From contig NZ_JANADP010000001.1 of assembly GCF_024199945.1 (NCBI RefSeq), positions 3,596,001 through 3,660,000 on the forward strand: DNA of 64,000 nt, in the 5' to 3' direction. This document shows, piece after piece, positions 27,083 through 35,635 of this stretch. This stretch comes from Bradyrhizobium sp. CCGUVB4N (GTDB taxonomy: Bacteria > Pseudomonadota > Alphaproteobacteria > Rhizobiales > Xanthobacteraceae). Within the stretch, counting starts at the first letter, position 1. Each line of letters begins with the position of its first letter. Below the pieces are notes generated by a model, which ran no database searches, was not told the DNA's origin, and worked only from the letters and a program-made list of their open reading frames with translations. The position numbers were made by a program, and so were the translations under genes.

Positions 27083-28777
27083 ATGCGGGTTCTGGGGGCA
27101 GCACTGGGGGTGGGACTTGCAGCGTCGAGCATCGTGGCCGCGCGCGCGCAGGTGCCCTCGATCAATCCCGGCGCGATCCAGAACGACGTCGACCGCCAAC
27201 GCCGCCAGTTCGAACAACAGAGCGAGCCGCCCAAGCTGAACGGCCCGGCCGTGATCGGCGGCGCACGTGAGAAATCGCCGCTGATGAAGCCGGGCGGTCC
27301 GAAATTCCGCCTGCGCAAGCTCGAATTCGACCCATCCAAATTCATCACGCCGGCCGAGCTCGACGAGATCGCGAAGAAATATGTCGGCAAGAACGTCGAC
27401 ATCGCGGCGCTGCTGCAGATCGTCGCCGATATCAATGCGATCTACACCGAGCGCGGCATCGTGACCGGCATCGCGACCCTGCCTGATCAGGATCCCAAGG
27501 ACGGGGTTGTCAAGATCAAGCTGACTGAGGGCCGGCTCCAGAAGACGACGATCGAGGGCAACAAGCAGACCCGCACCGACTACATCCTTCAGCGCGTCAA
27601 GGAGCCGGAAGGCGAGGTCCTCGACGTCCCCAAGCTCAATCGCGACGTGACCTGGTTCAATCGGACCAACGACGTGCAGATCAAGGCGCTGCTCCAGCCC
27701 GGCTCGAGCTTCGGCCTGACCGACCTGCAGTTTGCGGTGATCGAGCCGCCGGTCGATACCTGGCAGCTCTTTGTCGACAACCAGGGCTCGGAGAATACGG
27801 GCCGCTGGGAAGGCGGCACCTTCTACAAGCGCCACGGCCTGTTCGGCGTCGACGACCGTCTGACCTTTTACGGCGTCCGCTCCGACGGCAACCTCAACGG
27901 CAACGTCGCCTACAGCATCCCGGTCAACCCCTGGGGCGGTCGCGCCGGCGTCAGCTACACCGAGGGCAAGATCAAGATTATCGACGGGCCGTTCACTGCG
28001 CTCGACGTCACCGGGCGGTCGAGCCAGGCCGCGGTCAATTTCAGCCAGCCGGTGTGGGTGACGCAAAACTGGCTGGTGCTGCTCAACGCCGCCGAGACCG
28101 AGGGCAAGACGGTGAGCCGGTTCTCGACCGTCGCGGTGACCGACGACCATTACGACAAGGCCACGGCCGGCGTCTCCGTGACCAATTCCGGCAACACCTA
28201 TTCGATCACGGTCTCGCCCGCGGTGAACTACATCGAATGGCAAGACCACGTGCTCGGCAACAACCGCACGTTCAACACCTATACCGGCACGCTGATCGCG
28301 AACAGCGCCGCGGGCCCCGCCAATTTCAGCGCCAACGTGCTGGCGAGCTGGCAATATACGCAGGAAAAGCTGCTGCCCGGCGACCAGATCTTCACGATCG
28401 GCGGCCCCACCACCGTGCGCGGCTATCCGACCAACGCGGCGTCCGGCGACAGCGGCTATTATTTCAACGCCGAGCTGCACTACAACTGGTCGCAATGGCT
28501 GAGGGGATTCGACACCTACATCTTCACCGACTGGGGTGCGGTGTACTCGACATTCCCCGGCGTCACGGAGATGACCTCGGTCGGCGTGGGCTTCTCCTGG
28601 ACCTATGCGCAGTTCATGACGTTCGAAGCCAATTACGCGACGCCGCTGAAGAATGCCGTTTCGACCCAGCACCACTACGAGGCCTATGGCCGCGTCATCG
28701 TCCGCCCGCTGCTGATGTTCGAGAAGCAGCCGAGCACCACGCCTGTGGCTGCCGTTGCAGGCAAGAGCAAGTCGTAG
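27083..28777 (+). CDS. Two-partner secretion outer-membrane transporter (TpsB; ShlB/FhaC/HecB family)
   Basis: 564 residues, starting six bases after tpsA. A signal peptide ends near AARAQ (about residue 23). A plug-helix-like stretch (NDVDRQRRQFEQQSE) follows, then POTRA domains from about residue 73 (FRLRKLEFDPSKF, ERGIVTGIATLPDQD, VVKIKLTEGRL) and a 16-strand-type barrel. The conserved barrel-lumen motif is present as GGPTTVRGYP near residue 440. POTRA domains recognise the TPS domain of the partner and the barrel exports it without ATP. Length and order match the family, and gene order tpsA-tpsB makes the partner assignment unambiguous. Confidence 0.95.
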   Translation: MRVLGAALGVGLAASSIVAARAQVPSINPGAIQNDVDRQRRQFEQQSEPPKLNGPAVIGGAREKSPLMKPGGPKFRLRKLEFDPSKFITPAELDEIAKKYVGKNVDIAALLQIVADINAIYTERGIVTGIATLPDQDPKDGVVKIKLTEGRLQKTTIEGNKQTRTDYILQRVKEPEGEVLDVPKLNRDVTWFNRTNDVQIKALLQPGSSFGLTDLQFAVIEPPVDTWQLFVDNQGSENTGRWEGGTFYKRHGLFGVDDRLTFYGVRSDGNLNGNVAYSIPVNPWGGRAGVSYTEGKIKIIDGPFTALDVTGRSSQAAVNFSQPVWVTQNWLVLLNAAETEGKTVSRFSTVAVTDDHYDKATAGVSVTNSGNTYSITVSPAVNYIEWQDHVLGNNRTFNTYTGTLIANSAAGPANFSANVLASWQYTQEKLLPGDQIFTIGGPTTVRGYPTNAASGDSGYYFNAELHYNWSQWLRGFDTYIFTDWGAVYSTFPGVTEMTSVGVGFSWTYAQFMTFEANYATPLKNAVSTQHHYEAYGRVIVRPLLMFEKQPSTTPVAAVAGKSKS

Positions 28778-28795
28778 CTATTGGCTTTCTCTCTC

Positions 28796-28826
28796 CGTCA
28801 TGGCCGGGACAAGCCCGGGCATGACG
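28796..28826. terminator. Intergenic palindrome between convergent genes, possible bidirectional terminator
   Basis: CGTCATG (28796-28802) pairs with CATGACG (28820-28826), and CCGGG pairs with CCCGG after one mismatch, leaving a five-base loop. It lies in the 57-bp space between tpsB and the convergent bluB. There is no T-run on either side, so it is either a weak stop or a copy of the dispersed palindromes common in this genus. Confidence 0.5.
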
Positions 28827-28834
28827 AGCTTGGA

Positions 28835-29467
28835 TCAACGCCGCAGCGTGAATTCGTCCGCGCCTCTCCGGTGTTCCCACTTCGCCCGCTCGAGCTCGGG
28901 CTGATCGCACTCCGTCTCGGGATAGCCGATGCAGAGATAGGCGATGAACTTCCAGGAGACAGGCACGTCGAGCACGCCGTGGATGCGCTCCGGACTGAGA
29001 ATGGAGACCCAGCCGAGCCCGATGCCTTCCGCACGTGCGGCGAGCCACATGGCGGTGATCGCCGCGACGACTGAATATTCGGTGGTCTCCGGCATGGTCG
29101 CGCGTCCGAGGCCATGGCCGATGTCGCTGGCCTTGTCGGCGAACACGGCGAGATGGCCTGGTGCCTGTTCGAGCCCAGAGAGTTTGAGCGCGGCATAGCG
29201 CGCCGCGCGTTCGCCGGAGTAGCAATTCAGCGCGTCGGCGTTGCATGCCTTGAAATCGTCGATCACGGCGCGGCGCCGTGCGGCATCATCGACGGTGACG
29301 AAGCGCCACGGCTGGCTCAGGCCGACCGATGGCGACAGACAGGCGGTCTCGATCAGCTGCTCCATGGCGCCGTCGGGCAGCGCATTGGGGCGAAAGCGAC
29401 GCACGTCGCGGCGCCATACGAACAGTTCGTGCAATTGCCGGCGGAAGGCGTCGTCGAACTCGACCAT
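28835..29467 (-). CDS. bluB: 5,6-dimethylbenzimidazole synthase BluB
   Basis: A 210-residue flavin-dependent enzyme of the nitroreductase fold that fragments reduced FMN with oxygen to give 5,6-dimethylbenzimidazole, the lower ligand of cobalamin. Family features: WRRDVRRFRP near the N-terminus, SPSVGLSQPWRFV for flavin contact, EYSVVAAITAMWLAARAEGIGLGWVSI, and the final IGYPE segment. The ATG at 29467 is preceded by GGGAGGATGA; a TTG one codon upstream is less likely. It starts three bases after the cobS stop, in a bluB-last operon cobU-cobS-bluB dedicated to lower-ligand assembly. Oxygen dependence agrees with the aerobic route elsewhere in the cluster. Confidence 0.95.
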   Translation of the reverse strand: MVEFDDAFRRQLHELFVWRRDVRRFRPNALPDGAMEQLIETACLSPSVGLSQPWRFVTVDDAARRRAVIDDFKACNADALNCYSGERAARYAALKLSGLEQAPGHLAVFADKASDIGHGLGRATMPETTEYSVVAAITAMWLAARAEGIGLGWVSILSPERIHGVLDVPVSWKFIAYLCIGYPETECDQPELERAKWEHRRGADEFTLRR

Positions 29468-29470
29468 CAA

Positions 29471-30256
29471 TCATCCTCCCGCGTGAAGGAAGGCTGCAGC
29501 GACCAGCAGGATCAGGATCTCGCCGACCTGCTCGAACGCGCCGAGGATGTCGCCGGTCTGCCCGCCGATCTGGCGGATCGCGAGCCGCGCCAGGATCAGC
29601 CCGGCAAGCGACAGCAGGACCAGGCCGACCAGCGCCTTGGCGGATCCGAGCGCAAGGGCGAGGGCGAGCGTTCCAACTGCGAAGGCGATGGCCACGCTGC
29701 GGCCCGGTGGCGATCCGGCGCGCGCGGAGAGCCCGTCGGGACGTGCCGGGGCGACCAGCGACATGAAGGCCGGCAAGCCCGCGCGAGCCGCCGCATGCGC
29801 TGAGACGAGCGCCAGTATCACCGCCCATGGATTGCCGATCGCGGCCAACGCACTCCAGCGCAGGCCGAACGACAGGATCAGCGCGCAGACGCCATAACTG
29901 CCGATCCGGCTGTCGCGCATGATCTCGAGCTTGCGTTCGCGCGTCCGTCCGCCGCCGAGGCCGTCGGCGGTATCTGCAAGGCCATCCTCGTGCAGCGCGC
30001 CGGTGACGAGAGTCGTTGCGGCGAGGGCGAGCAGGGCGGCCATGCCTGACGCCAGTCCCAATTTGCTCGCGAGCGCGTAGACCACAGCGCCTGCAAGGCC
30101 CACCAGCAATCCCGCGACCGGCAGCGCCCAGGTCGCGCGCGCGATGGCGCTATCGCCGGCCGGCTCTGACGAGGCCACCGGCAGGATCGTGACAAAGGAT
30201 GCCGCGATCCTGAGGTCGGCAACGATGTCTTTTGGAATGTCGGCGCGCGGCGTCAT
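29471..30256 (-). CDS. cobS: Adenosylcobinamide-GDP ribazoletransferase (cobalamin synthase)
   Basis: A 261-residue integral membrane enzyme that joins adenosylcobinamide-GDP to alpha-ribazole (phosphate), the last assembly step. The hallmark LHEDGLADTADGLGGG lies around residues 88-103, followed by RDSRIGSYGV, with several hydrophobic helices on either side. In Pseudomonas denitrificans naming it is CobV; it is not the cobaltochelatase CobS. Its start overlaps the end of cobU by four bases and its stop is followed at once by bluB, so the three are probably translated together. Confidence 0.95.
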   Translation of the reverse strand: MTPRADIPKDIVADLRIAASFVTILPVASSEPAGDSAIARATWALPVAGLLVGLAGAVVYALASKLGLASGMAALLALAATTLVTGALHEDGLADTADGLGGGRTRERKLEIMRDSRIGSYGVCALILSFGLRWSALAAIGNPWAVILALVSAHAAARAGLPAFMSLVAPARPDGLSARAGSPPGRSVAIAFAVGTLALALALGSAKALVGLVLLSLAGLILARLAIRQIGGQTGDILGAFEQVGEILILLVAAAFLHAGG

Positions 30257-30756
30257 TTCAGTTTCATCGGCAGGCCGGCGACGACGAACTCGACTTCGTC
30301 GGCCGCCGCCGCAAGGGTCTGGTTCATGAGTCCGGCGGCGTCGCGAAAGCTGCGCGCCAATGCGTTGTCGGGCACGATGCCGAGTCCAACTTCATTGGTG
30401 ACGAAGACGACCGGGCTCGTGAGGCGGGGCAGCGCGGCGGCGAGCTCGCTCACCTCGCGCTCCCAGTCGCGCTCCGCATGCATCAGGTTGGAGAGCCACA
30501 GCGTCAGACAGTCGACAAGCCGCGCGCCGCCGCCGTCGGTAGCAGTCAGCGCGTCCACAAGATCGAGCGGCACCTCGCGCTCGATCCAGTCGGTTCCGCG
30601 GCGCGCGCGGTGCCTGGCGATGCGCGCGTCCATTTCCGCGTCGAGCGCCTCGGCCGTCGCGACATAGACGGGCCGCCCCGGAAAGGCGCGCGTGCGCGTT
30701 TCCGCACGCTTGCTCTTGCCCGATCGCGCTCCGCCCGTGATCAAGATGACGGCCAT
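30253..30756 (-). CDS. cobU: Bifunctional adenosylcobinamide kinase / adenosylcobinamide-phosphate guanylyltransferase
   Basis: 167 residues. The P-loop GGARSGKS is at residues 7-14, YVATAEALDAEM follows, and RIARHRARRG carries the histidine that is guanylylated. VDCLTLWLSN and VFVTNEVGLGIVP are further family blocks. It phosphorylates adenosylcobinamide and converts it to the GDP derivative used by CobS. CobP is the P. denitrificans name. It is first in the cobU-cobS-bluB operon. The 121-bp gap to the divergent cbiB must hold both promoters; no B12-box (GCCACTG or AGGAGACCTGCC) is visible there, so this operon seems to lack its own riboswitch. Confidence 0.95.
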   Translation of the reverse strand: MAVILITGGARSGKSKRAETRTRAFPGRPVYVATAEALDAEMDARIARHRARRGTDWIEREVPLDLVDALTATDGGGARLVDCLTLWLSNLMHAERDWEREVSELAAALPRLTSPVVFVTNEVGLGIVPDNALARSFRDAAGLMNQTLAAAADEVEFVVAGLPMKLK

Positions 30757-30877
30757 GAAAGTCTCCTGCGAGCCTGACTAATCACCAATCGCGGCCAAAG
30801 ACAAAGCCGAAATCAGGCGGGTAGGGGCTTGCGCTGGCCCCTCGCTTTGCGCAACAGGGGCGGGACAGGAGGCAGGC

Positions 30878-31831
30878 GTGGGCTTTGCGGGCGCGATGGT
30901 GGTGGCGATGGCGGTGGATGCCCTCACGGGTTGGCCAGCGCCGTTGTTCGCGCGGATCGGCCATCCCGTCACCTGGCTGGGCCGGCTGATCGCCGCCATC
31001 GACGCAGGCTGGAATCGCGAGTCTGACCCGCCGGCGCTCCGCCGCGCCGCCGGCGTTGCCGGCGCGCTTCTGGTGATTGCGCTCGCGGTTGCTCTTGGCT
31101 GGCTGCTCCAGTCCTTGCTTCGGTTCCTGCTTCCTTGGGGCTGGATCGGAATCGTGCTGGTCGGCATTCTGGCCTGGCCGCTAGTCGCCTTGCGCTCGCT
31201 GCATGATCACGTGGCGGCGGTCGCAAATCCTCTGCTGGGCGGTAACATCGCCGCTGCGCGCGAAGCGGTCTCGCGCATCGTCGGCCGTGATCCCGCCGCG
31301 CTCGATGAGGCTGGGATTGCGCGCGCGGCGATCGAGAGCCTCGCCGAAAATGCCTCCGACGGCATCGTCGCGCCGGTGTTCTGGGGCGCGCTGTTCGGCC
31401 TGCCGGGCATCCTCGGCTACAAGGCGATCAACACACTGGACTCCATGATCGGCCATCGCAGCGAACGCCACGAGGCCTTTGGCTGGGCGGCAGCGCGCAT
31501 CGACGATGTCGCGAATTTCATTCCGGCTCGCCTGACCGGATTTTTGTTCGTGTTGCTCGCACAGCAGCGCTCCGACGCGCTGTCATGCATGACGCGCGAT
31601 GCGCGCCGTCATCGCTCGCCCAATGCCGGCTGGCCGGAAGCCGCGATGGCAGGCGGGCTCGGCGTGCGGCTGAGTGGCCCCCGCATCTATCACGGCAGCG
31701 CGACTGAGGAGCCCTGGCTCAATGAAGGCGCGCGCGATCCGCTTGCGGCCGACATCGTCGAGGGCTTGACCGTCTACCGTCGCGCCATGCTGCTGCTCGC
31801 TGGCGTCCTTGCGATCCTGGCCTTCGCGTGA
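30878..31831 (+). CDS. cbiB: Adenosylcobinamide-phosphate synthase CbiB (CobD of P. denitrificans)
   Basis: A 317-residue membrane protein that attaches (R)-1-amino-2-propanol phosphate to adenosylcobyric acid. Characteristic blocks: DALTGWPAPLFARIGHPVTWLG near the start, IARAAIESLAENASDGIVAPVFW, and LPGILGYKAINTLDSMIGH. The start is a GTG with a strong AGGAGG at about 30867-30872. Its end overlaps the next gene as GTGA. It is divergent from cobU with 121 bp between. It supplies the aminopropanol step together with the PLP decarboxylase that follows. Confidence 0.94.
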   Translation: MGFAGAMVVAMAVDALTGWPAPLFARIGHPVTWLGRLIAAIDAGWNRESDPPALRRAAGVAGALLVIALAVALGWLLQSLLRFLLPWGWIGIVLVGILAWPLVALRSLHDHVAAVANPLLGGNIAAAREAVSRIVGRDPAALDEAGIARAAIESLAENASDGIVAPVFWGALFGLPGILGYKAINTLDSMIGHRSERHEAFGWAAARIDDVANFIPARLTGFLFVLLAQQRSDALSCMTRDARRHRSPNAGWPEAAMAGGLGVRLSGPRIYHGSATEEPWLNEGARDPLAADIVEGLTVYRRAMLLLAGVLAILAFA

Positions 31832-32808
31832 AAGAACAGGGCATGCGCGAGCACGGTGGAAATCTCGATCTGGCCCAGCAGCGTTTTGGCGGACGCGCGG
31901 AGGACTGGATCGATCTGTCGACCGGGATCAACCGGCTGCCTTATCCCGTGGGGGAGATCGACGCGCATTCCTGGCAGGCTTTGCCATCGCGATCCGAGAT
32001 CGAGGCCCTGCACCAGGCGGCCCGGCACGCCTATCGGACGAGCGAACCGATCGTTGCGATGGGCGGCGCGCAAGCCACCATTCAATTGTTGCCGCAGCTT
32101 GCACCGCGCGGCCGGGCGCGCATTCTCGCACCGACCTACAACGAATATGCTCCCGTTCTCTCGGCCGCGGGATGGGAGGTCGAGGAGGTGAGGGCGCTCG
32201 ACGCGCTGGCGGGGGCGAACCTTGCCATCGTCGTCAATCCCAACAACCCGGACGGCCGCCGTTATGCCCCGGACGATTTGCTCGCGCTGTTGCCGCTTGT
32301 CGGTCACCTCGTCATCGACGAGAGTTTTGCTGACGCGGTTCCCGAGCTCTCGCTGGCCTCAGAAGCGGGACGGCCGGGGCTGCTGATCCTGCGCTCGTTC
32401 GGAAAGTTCTATGGTCTTGCCGGCCTGCGGCTTGGGTTCGTGATCGGCGACTCGGCCGACATCGGCAAGCTAGCGGCGGCGTCAGGTCCATGGCCGGTGT
32501 CGGGTGCGGCGATCGCGATCGGCCGCCGTGCTTTGCGTGACGATGTCTGGGCCAAGGCGACGTCGGCGCGGCTTGCGCGTGACTGTGTTCGTCTCGACGC
32601 CATGGTGCAGCCTCATGGCTGGCGGCTGCTCGGCGGCGCGCCGCTGTTTCGTCTCTACGAAACGCCGGACGCGCTTGCCGCGCAGGAAAAGCTGGCGTAC
32701 GGCCAGATCTGGTCCCGCGTCTTTGCGCAAAACCCCTCATGGTTGCGCCTGGGTCTTCCGGGCGCCGAGGCCGAATGGTCGCGCCTTGCCGAGGTCCTAG
32801 CGCGCTAG
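31828..32808 (+). CDS. cobD: L-threonine-O-3-phosphate decarboxylase (PLP; CobD of Salmonella, CobC of P. denitrificans)
   Basis: 326 residues, fold-type I aminotransferase relative. [16 protein letters not shown] and [14 protein letters not shown] are typical of this branch. [10 protein letters not shown] and VIDESFAD contact PLP, and [14 protein letters not shown] contains the Schiff-base lysine. It makes aminopropanol phosphate for CbiB, directly upstream and overlapping by four bases. The GTG at 31828 has no clear ribosome site; an ATG at 31843 (MREHGG) is an equally acceptable start and would give the usual family N-terminus. Its last 12 bases overlap the convergent cobQ. Confidence 0.93.
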   Translation: MKEQGMREHGGNLDLAQQRFGGRAEDWIDLSTGINRLPYPVGEIDAHSWQALPSRSEIEALHQAARHAYRTSEPIVAMGGAQATIQLLPQLAPRGRARILAPTYNEYAPVLSAAGWEVEEVRALDALAGANLAIVVNPNNPDGRRYAPDDLLALLPLVGHLVIDESFADAVPELSLASEAGRPGLLILRSFGKFYGLAGLRLGFVIGDSADIGKLAAASGPWPVSGAAIAIGRRALRDDVWAKATSARLARDCVRLDAMVQPHGWRLLGGAPLFRLYETPDALAAQEKLAYGQIWSRVFAQNPSWLRLGLPGAEAEWSRLAEVLAR

Positions 32809-34245
32809 CGCGAGCAGGCCTTCGACGTCGAGATGTTGCTCGATGTGATCGGCCAGCGCATCGAGCGCGCTCTCGACCCTGGCGTGATACGGCTCGTTGC
32901 CCGCGGGAATGTCGAGCTGCGCGAGGTACGCCCTGCGAAACTCATCCGATGTGAACAGGCCGTGCAGATAGCTGCCTTGCGCGCGCCCATCGCGCGAGAT
33001 CGCGCCTTCCGGCTCGCCGTTCAGTTTGGCGAATGGCCGTGCGCGATCGGTCCCGTCGGTGCGACCGATGTGGATTTCGTAGGCCTGGATCGGCTGATCC
33101 GTCGCCGCATGCACGGCCGCCACACGCGTCAGCGTCTTCTGCGGGCTCATCACCGTCTGGACATCCAGAAGGCCAAGGCCCGGCGTGTCGCCCGCGGGCC
33201 CTTCAATGCCGTCAGGGTCGGCGACGCTGCGTCCGAGCATCTGGTAGCCGCCGCAGAGGCCGAGCACGTGGCCGCCCCTGCGGTGATGCGCGAGCAGATC
33301 GATGTCCCATCCCTGTGCGCGCAGGAAGGCAAGATCGCCGCGGGTGGACTTTGAGCCGGGGATGATGACGAGCCTGACGTCGCCGGGAATCGCTTCGCCC
33401 GGACGCACCATCAGGAGATCGACGCCCGGCTCGAGCTTCAGCGGATCGAGGTCGTCGAAATTAGCGATCCGCGACAGTGCGAGGCAGGCGATCTTGCATT
33501 GTCCAGGCTTGCGCGCGTCGCTCAGGCCGAGCGCATCCTCGGCCGGCAGCTCGCCGGCGCGCGAAAACCAGGGCAGCACGCCGAAGCCGCGCCATGCGGT
33601 CTTCTGCGCGATCAGCTTGTAGCCATCGTCGAACAGCGTGGGATCGCCACGGAACTTGTTGATGACAAACCCCTGGATCATCGCGGCGTCATCGGGGTCG
33701 ATCACCGTCCTGATGCCGACGAGTTGCGCGATGACGCCGCCACGATCGATGTCGCCGACCAGCACGACGGGGACGTCCGCCTTGCGGGCAAAGCCCATAT
33801 TGGCGATGTCGGCCTTGCGCAAATTCACTTCAGCCGGACTGCCGGCGCCTTCGACCAGTACCAGATCGGCGCGCGCCTTCAGGCGCTCGAAACTCTCCAG
33901 GACCGCGCCCATGAGTGACGGCTTCATCGCCGCATATTCGCGCGCACGCGCGGTCGCGATGCGCTTGCCGTGCACGACGACCTGTGCGCCGACATCGGTC
34001 TCGGGTTTCAGCAGCACCGGGTTCATGTCGGTGTGCGGCTCGACGCCTGCGGCGAGCGCCTGCAGCGCCTGTGCACGGCCGATTTCGCCGCCATCGACGG
34101 TGACGGCGGCATTGTTCGACATGTTCTGCGGCTTGAACGGGAGCACGCGCAGGCCGCGTCGCGTGAAGGCGCGCGCAAGGCCGGCGACGATGAGCGATTT
34201 GCCCACGTCCGAGCCGGCCCCCTGGATCATCAATGCGCGTGCCAT
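32797..34245 (-). CDS. cobQ: Cobyric acid synthase CobQ (glutamine-hydrolysing)
   Basis: A 482-residue amidotransferase that amidates carboxylates b, d, e and g of adenosylcobyrinate a,c-diamide. N-terminal ATPase domain: [20 protein letters not shown] (residues 6-25) and [24 protein letters not shown]-terminal glutaminase domain: [10 protein letters not shown] holds the nucleophilic cysteine and GSYLHGLF the catalytic histidine. It lies 23 bp downstream of cobO in the same direction, and the two enzymes act consecutively. The ATG has only a weak ribosome site, suggesting dependence on translation of cobO. Confidence 0.96.
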   Translation of the reverse strand: MARALMIQGAGSDVGKSLIVAGLARAFTRRGLRVLPFKPQNMSNNAAVTVDGGEIGRAQALQALAAGVEPHTDMNPVLLKPETDVGAQVVVHGKRIATARAREYAAMKPSLMGAVLESFERLKARADLVLVEGAGSPAEVNLRKADIANMGFARKADVPVVLVGDIDRGGVIAQLVGIRTVIDPDDAAMIQGFVINKFRGDPTLFDDGYKLIAQKTAWRGFGVLPWFSRAGELPAEDALGLSDARKPGQCKIACLALSRIANFDDLDPLKLEPGVDLLMVRPGEAIPGDVRLVIIPGSKSTRGDLAFLRAQGWDIDLLAHHRRGGHVLGLCGGYQMLGRSVADPDGIEGPAGDTPGLGLLDVQTVMSPQKTLTRVAAVHAATDQPIQAYEIHIGRTDGTDRARPFAKLNGEPEGAISRDGRAQGSYLHGLFTSDEFRRAYLAQLDIPAGNEPYHARVESALDALADHIEQHLDVEGLLALAR

Positions 34246-34268
34246 GGTTTTTTCAGAGCTTGGCGTCG

Positions 34269-34904
34269 TCAGAACTCGACGCCGGCCTGCGCCTTGATGC
34301 CGGAGCGGAACGGATGTTTCACCAGCGTCATCTCGGTGACGAGATCGGCGATCTCGATCAGCTCGTCCTTGGCGTTGCGCCCGGTGAGCACGACATGCGT
34401 CATCGGCGGCTTCGAGGTCTTCAGGAAGTCGACGACCTCCGCGATGTCGAGATAGTCATAGCGCAGCGCGATGTTGATCTCGTCGAGCACGACCATGCGC
34501 AGATTGGCATCGAGGATCAGCTCCTTGGCCTTCTCCCAGCCGGCGCGCGCCGCCGCGATGTCGCGGGCGCGGTCCTGCGTCTCCCAGGTGAAGCCTTCGC
34601 CCATGGCGTGGAACTGGCAGAGCTCGCCGAAATGCCCGGTCAGCAGGCGCCGCTCGCCGGTGTCCCAGGCGCCCTTGATGAACTGCACGACGGCGCAGGG
34701 GAAGCCATGGGCGACGCAACGCACGATCATGCCGAAGGCGGAGGAGGACTTGCCCTTGCCGGCGCCGGTGTGGACGATGACGAGGCCCTTTTCGCCGCTC
34801 TTGGTCGCCATGATCTTGTCGCGGGCGACCTTGATTCTCGCCATTTTCGCGGCGTGCTTGGCGTCGGTTTCCTCGGCCGTCTGGGTGTCCGGTTCAGGCT
34901 TCAT
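34269..34904 (-). CDS. cobO: Cob(I)yrinic acid a,c-diamide adenosyltransferase CobO
   Basis: A 211-residue ATP:corrinoid adenosyltransferase of the CobA/CobO/BtuR P-loop family. [16 protein letters not shown] is the ATP site (here binding ATP in reverse sense in the family), followed by [23 protein letters not shown] and VLTGRNA. The basic/acidic N-terminus ([20 protein letters not shown]) covers the corrin in relatives. ATG 34904 is chosen because AAGGA precedes it; an extension of 14 codons lacks similarity. It is divergent from the first cobalamin riboswitch, whose RNA begins about 50 bp away on the other strand, so cobO itself is not under that switch. Confidence 0.95.
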   Translation of the reverse strand: MKPEPDTQTAEETDAKHAAKMARIKVARDKIMATKSGEKGLVIVHTGAGKGKSSSAFGMIVRCVAHGFPCAVVQFIKGAWDTGERRLLTGHFGELCQFHAMGEGFTWETQDRARDIAAARAGWEKAKELILDANLRMVVLDEINIALRYDYLDIAEVVDFLKTSKPPMTHVVLTGRNAKDELIEIADLVTEMTLVKHPFRSGIKAQAGVEF

Positions 34905-34957
34905 CTGACAGGGTCCTTCGGCTTGACAAGAGGCGGCCGGGGGCAAATGGTGACCCG

Positions 34958-35150
34958 GCGTTGGTTCCTGTCCTATGACAGGCGAAGAGGGAATGCGATA
35001 GGGTCCGAATCGGCAAGATTTGGGTCCAAACTGCAGCCGCCCCCGCGACCGTGACCGGAGAGATGCCCAAAGCCACTGATCCTACTTGCGGATCGGGAAG
35101 GCGGGGATCGAAGGGGAAACCCTGCTCCGCAAGCCGGGAGACCTGCCAGC
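34958..35150 (+). promoter_or_regulatory. Cobalamin (adenosylcobalamin-type) riboswitch 1
   Basis: Conserved elements appear in order on the plus strand: GGTTCC at 34963, GGGAATGCG from 34989, GCAGC-CCCCGC around 35033-35045, GCCACTG at 35072, GGGAAGG at about 35095, and the B12-box segment GCAAGCCGGGAGACCTGCC ending near 35147. This matches the cobalamin aptamer consensus. It lies in the leader of the DUF1636-cobW-cobN-cobG-cobH-cobI-cobJ operon. The 34905-35260 gap has no gene. Confidence 0.93.
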
Positions 35151-35223
35151 GCGGACGATTTTTGGACCGGCGGACGGGGTGTTCCGCGACGGGGAAACGG
35201 GCCTTCGCAGAGAAGGTTCGTGA

Positions 35224-35259
35224 GCCTCTTCGCCTCCCGCTGTTACTTCTGGAAGAGGC
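35224..35259 (+). promoter_or_regulatory. Shine-Dalgarno-sequestering hairpin after riboswitch 1
   Basis: GCCTCTTC at 35224-35231 is the exact complement of GAAGAGGC at 35252-35259, an 8-bp stem with a 20-base loop. The right arm is the ribosome-binding site of the gene starting at 35261. This is the expected expression platform for translational control; no T-run for transcription stop was seen. Confidence 0.75.
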
Positions 35260-35260
35260 G

Positions 35261-35635
35261 ATGACCGTCACACTGCATGTCTGCATCACCTGCCGCGCCG
35301 GCCAGACGCTTGGCGAGGGCGAGGTTACGCCCGGCAAGCGCCTGCATGGTGCGATCCTCGAGGCCGGCGTGCCCGACGGCGTCAATGTGGTTCCCGTCGA
35401 ATGCCTGTCTGCATGCAGCCAGGGCTGCTCGGTCGCGCTGAGCGCGCCCGGCCGCTGGTCCTATGTCTATGGCCGGCTGTCGGATGCCAACGCGCAGGAC
35501 GTGGTCGCGGGCGCTGCCGCCTATGCCGCCGCGCCCGACGGCCTCGTGCCCTGGCGCAGTCGGCCGGAAATCTTTCGCAAGCAGTCGCTTGCCCGCATTC
35601 CCCCCATTGCCGTGTTGCCGGAGGCCGCCGAATGA
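35261..35635 (+). CDS. DUF1636 protein, small cysteine-rich (ferredoxin-like) cobalt/cobalamin-associated protein
   Basis: 124 residues. Cysteines at 8 and 11 (CITC) and at 48, 52 and 56 (ECLSACSQGC) form a pattern compatible with a thioredoxin-like [2Fe-2S] or metal site; no signal peptide. The ATG directly follows GGAAGAGG, which the riboswitch hairpin can hide. A longer open frame upstream overlaps the aptamer and is not credible. DUF1636 proteins are repeatedly found beside cobW/cobN in alphaproteobacteria, so a part in cobalt delivery or redox support of corrin synthesis is likely; no biochemical role is established to my knowledge. Its stop overlaps the cobW start (ATGA). Confidence 0.85.
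   Translation: MTVTLHVCITCRAGQTLGEGEVTPGKRLHGAILEAGVPDGVNVVPVECLSACSQGCSVALSAPGRWSYVYGRLSDANAQDVVAGAAAYAAAPDGLVPWRSRPEIFRKQSLARIPPIAVLPEAAE

Noticed and set aside
28796..28826. A classical rho-independent terminator after tpsB
   Set aside because: The stem is good but there is no T-run in either direction; kept only as a possible terminator or dispersed palindrome.
30757..30877. A third cobalamin riboswitch between cobU and cbiB
   Set aside because: The gap is only 121 bp and shows neither a GCCACTG core nor a GGAGACCTGCC box on either strand, too short for the aptamer.
35051..35260. In-frame upstream extension of the DUF1636 protein into the riboswitch
   Set aside because: It translates the aptamer and expression platform; the ATG at 35261 has a proper ribosome site and starts the conserved domain.
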